From Diadema setosum (Eukaryota > Echinodermata > Echinoidea > Diadematoida > Diadematidae), in NCBI GenBank assembly GCA_033980235.1, contig CM067068.1, forward strand, positions 1,126,501-1,190,500: a DNA stretch of 64,000 nt, given 5' to 3'. This document shows, in pieces, positions 54,469-64,000 of this stretch. The notes beneath the pieces were generated by a model. It ran no database searches, was not told the DNA's origin, and saw only the letters and a list, made by a program, of their open reading frames with translations. A program made the position numbers and the translations under genes. Each line of letters begins with the position of its first letter. The stretch's first letter is position 1.

Positions 54469-57400
54469 TTAATTCTGACAAGTCTTCTGGTCAGAAGCAG
54501 CGTACTTGTGACGTACTGCATCGTAAATGGATGTAGCCACACCACCATGATCTACATCGGGAGGTTCCTGAATGTGTATACCATCGGAGGGTTTGGGGTC
54601 CTCCTGGCACTTCTGGTCCAGCTCCAGCTTGTCAGCACCTCATCACCATGGTTATACTTGGGCGTGGCATTTGTGGGTTTCTTCCTCGGGTGCTCTCTGA
54701 TCCTCTTCTCTGGGAAGATCACCAAACCAGCCACCGTGCAGCAGCCTCCACCGGCGTTCAATACCCTGGTAACCAAAATCATGGTGAGTCACATGTCTGC
54801 AGTGATCTCCATACATCTCAGGTCATCATTGTATTTGTTGGTTGCCAGGAGATGGCATATTAACTCCTGTAAAAGTGGAAATTTTTGTGTGACTAATTTT
54901 TCGCACTTAGTAGGAGTTTTGAGTGTTTTTGATTCTGCTGAATCAAGATGTCAACTACTGGAACATTATGGCAAACAAAAATATTTGCATGCTTTTATTT
55001 TCATGCTAGTTTCGGGTTGCGTGAAAATATCAACACCGCGAAAATTTCCACTTTTACAGTATGATCACCCAAAACATAACATACAACATTTAGATTACTG
55101 GAGAACTTGTTCTGCAAATGCTGGCCAAGCGCATTTTGTTTTGTTTTCTGCTTACTTACCCTCTTCAGTCATGTAGATTATCAGTTTGACATTATTAAGG
55201 TAGAAGCTCTGCTGTGAAAATGTTGGACATACTTGAAGTCAGATACCATGTATAAATTTGAAACAATTAATGCTTTATCATGTTACTATCTACGCTGTAT
55301 ATATTTGAAACAATGAATGCTTTACCCCTGAAAGATTACTTTTTAGCCCCTTTCCCTTTTCTATCTCGCTTTTCACCCTGTGATTGTCAACCAAGGGCAC
55401 ATGTATAAATCAAAATGGCTATTGTAAAACAAATTTATGTCAGATTAAAAATGATGTGCATTGTGATTTCAGCTACAAACCAGATAAATGGTAATGAACT
55501 TATTGAAGCATATTGTGTGTGAGTTTGTGAGCATGCTAGTACAAAGTATGTACATGTATACATGTTTGTTGTGAAGAATGAGTTCTATTAAGTAACACAT
55601 GTATGTACCTTTGATAACATCCTTGTTTGAAGTGTTTGATGCTATGAAATTGATGTAGGTCTAGCTATGACTCATAGGCATTTAGAAAGAGATAGGCACA
55701 GAGATTAACATCTCTTGCTTATACCTCATGGATCTTTGAAAGACATTCTATGTGTACATTGTAGTCAGTAATGAAATTCTTAACCCATGTTCTTGACAGG
55801 AAGTGAAAGCGCGTCGAAGAAGACGAGGAAGGAGAGTTGTCATCTCACGTAACCTTGACAATGCACTTAAAGAAGGTGAGAACACTTCAGCCTGGCTAAA
55901 TTCAATGTAAGGCCACTGTAAGGTCATGCATGGGCTTTTATACCCATCTGAGGCTGCCTTTATCAACTTTGCCATGTTTGAAAAGCGTTTAAAGATAATA
56001 AAAAGTTTTGGTACCTCAAAAGTGTCCTTGAATTTCCTTGTCTTAGTTTGTGTTTCAGGTTAAAGTACCTTTCATATAACTATACACTGTGAGACTTACT
56101 CGCCCCAAAGTGCTCTCATGTCTTAGTAATCATGCAATTAACTGCGATCAGCAGCCCCATACGCATAGCGACCAGCAGTCCCATACGCATAGCGTAATCG
56201 AGCTTCGCATTGTAGCATTCAGGATCATGACAGATTTAGTATCGCAGGGTAAATGTCAACTTAAAATCCCATAAATTCTTCAATTTGAAGACTTACCAAT
56301 TAACTTGAAGTATTGAAAACAGGCTTCGGGCAACGTTTGGTTCTGCCTATATTCCCTTTCTGTTCGAATTGATGACTGAATGTGACTCGGTCGACAGGAC
56401 CTTAGGAGAGCTACATACAGTACACTGAATACTACAGCCAGTGCATGCGAACACATCTGTGCACACAAATTTCAAATCCATGAACGGATATATAAGATGT
56501 TTGTGTGCGCATGCGCTGGCCATGGTATCCAGTGTATGTAGCTCTCCCAAGGTCCTCTCGACCGAGTCACATTCAGTCATCAATTCGAACAGAAAGGGAC
56601 TATTGGCAGAGACAAACGTTGTTCGAAGCCTGTTTTCAATACTTCAACTTAATTGGTAAGTCTTCAAATCGAAGAAATTTTTGGATTTTAAGTTGACATT
56701 TACCCGCGATACTAATTCTGTCATGATCCTGAATGCTACAATGCGAAGCCCCATTACGCTATGCGTATGGGGCTGCTGGTCGCAGTTAGCTATGCGTACA
56801 ATGGGCTGCACGCTGCTGGTCGCAGTCAGTGGTTTCGTACAATATTTATCGACGCTGGTCAGCGTCGGCTCTGGTACGAAACCATTATTGCATGATTACT
56901 AAGACATGAGAGCACTTTGGGGCGAGTAATTCTCACAGACAACGTACTTTAACCTGAAACACAAACCAAGACAAGGGAATTCCGGGAAGCTTTTGAGGTA
57001 CCAAAACTTTTTATTATCTTTAAATACCCACTCTTTAAACATGTTTGCAAAACTCCTTTCGGATCACGTTTCTCGAGTTGTTACATTTATCAAATCTGTC
57101 ATGAATTGATTTGGAGACCTTGTCACTGCGCAGCTCCATATGCAGTTTGACCTAATGATCAGAGATGTGTAGTTGGCAGTACTTGGCATGGATAGGTCCA
57201 AGCTATCAATGTGTTCCAAGACAACTTTGCGTGTTTCTAACCCCTTAATCAGAACAGCTTTGCGTTTTTTCAACTGCCCAAAATTCCTTGAAAGTTCTGT
57301 AGAAACTTTCAGTCTGTGCCAGAACTGAGTTGATAAATGCACCCTGATTGACCTCAAGCCACTCAGGAATCACTGCTTAGCCTTGGAACATGATACGCTA

Positions 57401-60400
57401 ATGGGCTTATTAGATCTTCTCATGGATTGCCTTTAAAATCCTTGATGGCCCTGTTTCTGTTACAAAAGAGCTGCACTGCTTGGCAAAAATGAGCTTTTTG
57501 AAACATCTGAGCTATTTTTTTTGTTCCAATACTGTGGTCTGTTGCAAATTCATTGTTGTGTTTCTCTTACACTGATGAATGTAAGTTGTTTGCCCGAATG
57601 TGCATGATGCACTGGCATATGCTGTACCAGGTACTTGTTTATCCTTTTCGATGTTGGAATGTGATGTACAAGTTGGTTATTAGCAATTTGCTTTTTAGCA
57701 TTTGCGGTGTGTGTGTGTGTGTGTGTTTTTTTTTTTGTTTTTTGTTTTATTTAAATACATGTTTGTCAGAGTTGTATGTAAATAGTTGAAATTAGGACCT
57801 AGTGCCTTGACATTAAATTCTTACCCATTCTTTGTCAGATATTAGATTTCACTCTAGTGTAGTAATACATGCCTATACACTGTATTTTACAATGGTATGA
57901 TCTGTGATTAGATTTGATTAGAATAACAACTCTAATTTTAATGCCAAAGCCAATGTGTGGTACAAGAAACTTTTGAGACAAATTCAAACTCGTGGTTGGC
58001 ATGATAATGTAGCAGACAACTGTCATACTAAACATGCAAATTTAATGTATGAAAATTATAGAGATATGCAATTTGGTGATTCTTATGACTTGTCATTAAC
58101 AGTAGCTTTAAGCATTGTGGCAACTTAAGTGTGTGCATGAATAATAGACACTGGTGTTATCATAATTTTGTCCTATGTACCTCACTTGTTCTTTCACTGA
58201 AGAGTGTGTGTGTTCTGATGTTTATAAAACTCCACAAGTTTCCAGATTGCAGTATTCATTACCACAATAATATTACATTACATGGGGGTCTCCCTCAACT
58301 TCATATTCATTTTCCAAAAATCTTTGAAAGCGTGACATATCAAGCCCAATAACTTCACAAAGGTTGGAGTCTCCACATAAAAAAAAACAACAAAAAACAA
58401 ACAAAGCTTGCTTGACCTAGGAATGACCTATGTAACCGATTTGATGCAGCTACAAACGTACATGCACAAGTGTATGAGCACACGGAGCTAGTGTAGGAAG
58501 AAGCTCCACATTAAGTATTACAGCAAAAAAATTCATAAACTTGAAAACCTGATTTAAACCAATCTAGAGTGTAAGTTTATATTGAATAGTTGTGACAGGG
58601 AAAATGCAAACAAACACATGATTGTACTGTAAACTCTATTTGTTGAATTTTCTAAGACTGCAAGTAACTGGCCGTTCAAGGACAGACCACGTTTGAGAAA
58701 TCTAGTCTGTATGGCAGACTGACGATACAGTTAAAGATCAACCAGCAGTGTGACTCAATGGAACCAAGCAAAATGTATTGTTCGGTGGGCAAAGCATCCA
58801 TTGTCATGCACTGAGCTTTTGTCAGGAAAGGGTTCGGCAGTCCCTTTGTTCGTCCCAAACTTTGAGCACACAATGGCCCTGTTAGGATCTTGGCCTCAGC
58901 ACACATGGTAAAATGTAAACAGCTCGCTCTCTGGCAAATTATGCAGAGGGCATCACTGGTGTGCAAAAGTAGTTCAAGGTTCTCTGATGCTTAGTATGTA
59001 TCAAGACTTTGTGAAACAAGTTTGTAGCTTTCACAGTACAATATATATACCGGTATACATACATTGTAGTTCATATGCATTGTACTATTGTGGTTGTCCA
59101 TACGTTAGATCCTGAAGAGCACTGTTTGAATTGAACTCAGCAAACTTGTGAGCTATATGATGAAAATCTCATGTTAGTTTTTTAGTATTGCATTGTGTAC
59201 CATTCCTTTAGCTTTGAAATGGAATTTATCACATTTGAAGAAATGTTTGTTTGTAAGAAGGGGGCCACAGCTAAATAATCGTGATTTTTTTTTTTTCAAT
59301 GAGCAAAATAAGGTATGTTGTTGTAATCATAAGCAAGCAAGTCATCCACAAATGTTTGTGTGTTTGTTCGTGTGTGTGTGTGTGTGAATATAGAGCTTTG
59401 TCTCTTACACAACTCTCATGACTTGCCATCAATTAGCAAGTGCATTTGATGCAAAGTTAGATTGCTTTTATTATTTTCAGGACTACACTGTACATGTTCT
59501 CCATATAGGGAAAAGATGTATACATGTACATGAAAATTATGTTCTGTGGGGCATTTCATGAAGCATTTTGGTCGGATATTTTTCTGACAAACTGTTATAA
59601 GCTACTGAAATCCTTTATAATGGCTCATTATGCTGATTATTTCATTACTTCTATTGTTTCATTAAGTATCAATTAGAATAGTATTTAAGGTTCTTATATT
59701 GAAAGTTTGGCATTTTTAAATCCTGTCATTCTGCTGTTTGCTTTTATTCTGTTTGTGCTTCTGTCACCTTAGCTTTATTACCAGCCATTTGTACCACGAT
59801 AGAAATTCAGCACTACCAATTAAGTAATGACAAGATGATAAAGTTTTTGGCAAAATCCCTCAGGACATTTACATTATGATTTCATGCTCCTTATCCCCCC
59901 TACATTGGTCTAACATCACCCCTTTCTATTTCTCTCCTAAGTGTTTGATCTGGTGGTGAGAGACTATGTCATGTACTGGTACAACACTCTAGGACAAGAT
60001 GGAAAAATATTTGCAGAAGCCTTGGAGTAAGTCTACATTTCTGCCATTCACTCCTGAGTGATACCATTAAAACCAAAACGACAACATTCAACCTCTACTG
60101 TAAGGTCAGAAAAGAATTCCAAATTTGATCACATACACAACGATTGCCACAATGACAACAGGATTCATTTTGTATTGTATGCCGGTGGTAAACAGTATGA
60201 TCCAGGAAATGTGCTCTGTCAGTTTGCTCTTGAAAAAATCAATGTTACTTCAGATCTCTTTGAAAAAGTCTGTCAATATGAACAGTTCATTCCAGTGCAG
60301 TTTAAGGAGGAGAAATCAATATTGAGATCCGCATTCCCCCTTCTTTATACATACGTTACAAACTCAAATAAGTTGTTTCAGAATGATACCACTATAACTC

Positions 60401-63400
60401 AGCAAGTCATGATCATTATTATACAAGTCTCAATTAAACAAATCTGTTTGCTGTCACCATTTTCTCTGTTGAATCATTGTTGATACACATTTGATGAGCT
60501 CTGTTTTCTTACTGCTTTTATAAAAGTGAAAAAAAAAGAACAAAACAAATGCAGATGTGAAATTCTCCATGATATGTGTATTTTGGGGGTAAATCGACTA
60601 AAGTAGTTACTTACACTTACTGTCACTGCAGTGGCAAGAATGTAAAGGATTTTATGATGTTCCTTTTCTTTATCCAGAACCGATTTTTGGGAGGTTATTC
60701 ATAACCTATCGCTGAGGTTGAAGCGGATAGACATGGTAAGAAACCCTTTTTGAAACATATGTTTCCTTCATGTCTTCTACTGCAACGGATTATTAAAATG
60801 GAGAGGATAAGCATTTTCATTACTAGATAAGATTATCAAGATTCAAGATTGAAATTTATTGTCATTTCCATCAAATAAACAGAGAAATTATATATTAATG
60901 TATAAGCAGAAGATATTTGTAATAATTGCAAAAATGTGATTTAACAAAGTACATGTGAAAATGAGTAACAGATGAAGAAAACACAGTGGATTTTTTTTCC
61001 TGTAAATATATACATATCCATATAAAACAAGTTAATTAAAGACAGAGATGTCCATTACAATAATATCAGAATAATAGAACAGTGAAATGTAGAATTACAT
61101 ACTTTAACACAAGTATTATAAAATAATGAATATGCTTTTATTTGCTTGGAACTCTGCATTAAAGTGATCTTGATTTTTATGCAGTACGTTGGTTCAAGAT
61201 TATGTTTGAAGCAAAGTTTATATGCTAGATAGATAAAAAATATATATACCTTGATCATCACAAATAATACATCATAGTTTTCAAGTCAAGATCGATTTGT
61301 GAATCGCACGTGATAGGTAGATTGCATTCTTCTCCCTCTAATGCTAGAACATAATAATGCTGAAAGATATCCGTAGAAAAGTCAAGAGAAATTTCATTTA
61401 TTTGTATCATAATTTACAAAAATTAATATGAAATACTGGATCAGTAATATCTGTAGATGACATGGGATTTTGGAAGATAATAGCTATTACCAGCTATCGT
61501 ACATAGAACTATGTATTTTATGTCCAAAGTGTATTGACAGACAGGGTAGATTCAGTTTGGGCCTGGTGATATGTGTATATATTTGTGTGTGACCCCTGGA
61601 TTTTGTATCTCTGAAAGTTTTACTGCAAGATTTATGTCTTTTGTCAAATCACTGACTTTGATTACTGTTGCAACTTGCATTCGCAGGTTCGCTTCCTTTC
61701 AAGTGATGTCGTCTATAAAGTGTGTGATCATTTCCAGAAGTTGAGAGAAACCAGCGTAAGGTACATGCACTGTTAATGTGAAATCATGCTTTCATAAAAC
61801 TCACTGCATTAAATGCAAAAGCTGTTTGCATGTAGTGGGCATTATATCACCAAATCACATGCTTTTTGATTATTGAATATACAATCTGAATTGTTCCGAG
61901 ACCAATAAAAGTATTTGTAAGGTGTCATTGTGAAATCTTGAAAGCCTTAATTCCAGTTTATTGTACACATTGCTGCATCACATAAAGTCTTAACTGTACT
62001 GTACTCCCTTTGCTGTACATGTTGATCCACAATGACTACCCAAAATGGCAGTATGAAAACAAATACATCCAGAATCAACGTAGGGTCCAAATTCAATGAT
62101 GTGTTACATGTTATCCTATACCTAGCACCACAAAGCGTTTATATAAATACATAGTTTACATACATTGTACTGTATAAGTTGTTATTTTCGCGAGGGTTTA
62201 ATTTTCGTAAATTTCGCGAATTACTGTTGGACCACGAATTTAACAACACAGGAAAATGTTGCCCATGCCCTGGTGTAATAGTGCACATACGACAGCTTGT
62301 GTCCATTCACGGAAACAACATCTCGCGAAAATGTCTATGACCTCCTCATTTGCGAAAATATATGTACGCGAAATAACAGTTTATACAGTATATGACTGCT
62401 TCTGAATCACCTGTTGCTTAGCGTAGAGCAGTGAGTCCGTACAGTTTCTCTGTCTTTAGCTTTAGCTGATCTTTCTTTTCCTTTGCATGCTTTACTAGAA
62501 ACAGATTTCAATTCATTTGTTTATCATGCACAATATGTATTATATACTTTTTAAGTCTTAGGATTTCTGCTACATGAAGTGAGCTGTATTGATTTTTCTC
62601 ACTTGGACTCTTAAATAGTATCACTGCGTATAATCCTAAATGTAAGTCTTGTCTCTGTGGTGATTGTAATAAAACCTCAACTACTACAATTGATACTGAA
62701 CTTTCTAATGATTAAAGTGGTGTGAAATCCCTCTCAATCCTCACTGGATTCTGCCTCTTCAATCTCGTAGAGAGGGGGAGGAACCAAAGATCTTCTACCT
62801 CCATCCCTCGCTGGCCAGTGAGGAGGCTGAGATGGGGTTCCTACGGGAGGCGATAGAGGTTCTCCTGGTATTACTCCTCCCAGAGAGGATTGCTGGATGC
62901 GAGACAGCCAGACAGCTACTCAGAGAGATTGCCACATGTCAAGGTAATCATCAAGTCATGATTTAAGTGTGTTTTATTCATTTTTACATTTTTTCTCTCT
63001 CTCTAAGTAAGCAAGATAACTCTATGCTGTCTTCTCCATAATTTATTTATCAGTGCATATATTATATGTAATTTGAATCATATTTCATATATGAGTTAAA
63101 ATCTACTTGAAATGGGACAATCACCATCAGTGGCACTTTGTTTTCTTTTGCTTGTTTTGATCAAGAAGATTGGCGGATGTCAGGGAAATAACCCTAGTTT
63201 CAGTGGGAAATTTTGCAGGAAGTTTTGCAAGAAGTTAGAGATCTTTAAGATCGTGATCTTAAACTTCACGATGATTGCGGCTATTGATGATCCTCTACCC
63301 TTTGTCTCTCTCTGTGCAGTCATCAAACCAGCAGTAGACATGCTATGCAGCCCTCACTTCATCAACGCCACATTCCTCATGCACCTAGAGAAGACTGAGA

Positions 63401-63506
63401 AGCTAGTGGAGAGGAGCAAGCGGCGCTACGCCTTTGCTGCCACCTACGAGGAGTTCATCAAGCTCATCAACGCCACCAACGACGTGGACGAACTCCTGCA
63501 GATCAG
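54469..63506 (+). CDS. SNX25: SNX25-like sorting nexin (PXA domain portion), 3' end outside window
   Basis: The SNX-RGS family (SNX13/14/19/25) tethers ER and endosomal membranes and regulates trafficking; SNX25 has been linked to TGF-beta receptor turnover. Proposed exons are 54469-54783, 55800-55875, 59942-60026, 60678-60735, 61687-61760, 62771-62943 and 63320-63506, with consistent phases and GT/AG junctions. The likely start is the ATG at 54547, giving about 297 residues before the window ends; a spliced upstream start is possible. Two hydrophobic segments in the first exon (T-I-G-G-F-G-V-L-L-A-L-L-V and L-G-V-A-F-V-G-F-F-L) suit membrane anchoring, followed by a basic R-R-R-R-R-G-R-R patch. 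The PXA domain begins at A-L-K-E-V-F-D. S-Y/T-Y-E-x-F-I-K-L-I-N-type residues in the last exon, and equal spacing between H-F and L-H around the fifth junction, favour SNX25 over its paralogues. RGS, PX and nexin-C domains should lie to the right. Confidence 0.88.
54867..55061. mobile_element. CTGTAAAAGTGGAAATTTT MITE in SNX25 intron
   Basis: CTGTAAAAGTGGAAATTTTT at the left is inverted to GAAAATTTCCACTTTTACAG at the right. It accounts for much of the apparent continuation of the open frame beyond the splice donor at 54784. A lone half of a similar end is near 48630. Confidence 0.82.
55965..57055. repeat. Large imperfect palindrome (foldback) in SNX25 intron
   Basis: About 1.1 kb in which two arms of roughly 500 bp are inverted copies. 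The left arm has AGATAATAAAAAGTTTTGGT, ACTCGCCCCAAAGTGCTCTC and GTATTGAAAACAGGCTTCG. The right arm has the exact inverse of each in mirrored order. The axis falls at about 56475-56515. The right arm has an extra internal segment of about 70 bp with its own hairpin (GGTTTCGTAC and GTACGAAACC). Confidence 0.9.
57056..59941 (+). other. SNX25 intron, no exon recognised
   Basis: AT-rich intron between the exons ending at 55875 and starting at 59942. It contains TG repeats near 57707-57724 and 59361-59385. The short open frames on both strands here lack known motifs. Confidence 0.6.
62168..62390. mobile_element. CGCGAA-rich MITE, copy 2 (in SNX25 intron)
   Basis: This is the reverse-oriented relative of the element at 1332-1546. 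TACTGTATAAGTTGTTATTT at the left is matched by AAATAACAGTTTATACAGTA at the right, with the same internal blocks (TTTCGCGAA, CATCTCGCGAAAA, GACCTCCTCATT). It lies between the fifth and sixth recognised SNX25 coding exons. Confidence 0.8.
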
Positions 63507-64000
63507 GTGGGCTTTCAAAACGATGATGATGTTCCATCCAATCTCAGAACATCAGTTTCGGAGGAAGGTGTTGAATCTTGGCATTTGTCAAGATGAGTCT
63601 GTAAGACAGATCGATTGGGGAGAAAGTTTCACTTCACTTTCTTGCTAATCCATAACTTGAAAACATTGTGTTCATGCAAGTAATTCTTTCAAAAATTCAG
63701 GAAAAGTAATCATTTAAGAAGTCTAGCAAAAGTAATCCTTCCAAAAGTCCAGAAAGAGTACCATTAGTAATCTGTCCAAAAGTTGTCCAAAGGTAAAAAA
63801 AAAAAAAGAGAAAAAAATCAATAGAATGTTATTAAAAACCAAAAGCTTGAGATAATATCGGTATAGTGTTCAGACATCCCTCAAACCCAAAATGTCAATG
63901 AAACCAATTTTACACCCATGAAGGAGTGAAGAAATCAAACTGGGAGCTTAATGTTTACAATGACATCTACATGTATGTACCATTCTTGCATGTCTAGACA

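Noticed and set aside
54784..55176. Continuation of the 245-codon plus-strand frame beyond 54783
   Set aside because: A GTGAGT donor ends the SNX25 exon, and the following residues come from intron and from a MITE at 54867-55061. They do not resemble sorting nexins.
60058..60483. 141-codon plus-strand frame
   Set aside because: It lies between two well-supported SNX25 exons in intron sequence and has no recognised motif or splice-compatible phase.
63112..63319. N-terminal part of the 178-codon frame ending at 63648
   Set aside because: Only 63320-63506 matches SNX25. The upstream part precedes a strong TCTGTGCAG acceptor, and the part after 63506 follows a donor.

Overview
This window looks like nuclear DNA from a marine invertebrate deuterostome, most likely an echinoderm or a relative, although the clade is an inference. 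The evidence is AT-rich sequence with many microsatellites and homopolymer tracts, short exons with canonical GT/AG junctions in kilobase-scale introns, animal-type genes and dozens of short inverted-repeat (MITE-like) elements. I see no prokaryotic operons, CRISPR arrays or convincing tRNA/rRNA genes.

Five protein-coding genes can be supported by splicing together exons whose phases agree. From left to right they are: (1) the first coding exon of a GAB-family (GRB2-associated binder) adaptor, minus strand, ATG at 11423, with no later exon found in the window; (2) a mitochondrial ribosomal protein L30 gene, plus strand, three exons, 17113-21760; (3) MAT2B, the regulatory beta subunit of methionine adenosyltransferase, minus strand, five coding exons, 32473 down to 27740, with a possible non-coding first exon near 34.4 kb; (4) a TMEM185 multi-pass membrane protein, minus strand, seven exons, 49056 down to 41731, 345 aa and apparently complete; (5) an SNX25-like sorting nexin, plus strand, seven coding exons from 54469 to 63506, running off the right edge. 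TMEM185 and SNX25 are head to head over a short GC-richer interval. The genes have unrelated roles (receptor adaptor signalling, mitochondrial translation, S-adenosylmethionine synthesis, membrane protein, ER/endosomal trafficking), so this is ordinary gene order and not a functional cluster.

The rest is introns and intergenic DNA rich in mobile elements. I recognise a 5'-truncated non-LTR retrotransposon tail (about 17.84-18.45 kb), several TA-flanked CAGT-ended pogo/Tigger-like families, two TTAA-flanked families with long inverted repeats, a small element with an 8-bp target-site duplication, and palindromic GC-rich elements. Several are nested: an element packed with AGGTCA half-sites sits inside a CAGT-ended MITE at 43.1-44.6 kb, related elements nest inside MRPL30 intron 2, and two TTAA families share one TTAA at 8306. 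A roughly 1.1-kb imperfect palindrome lies in an SNX25 intron. All exon coordinates come from reading splice signals and comparing with remembered family sequences, without any database search.
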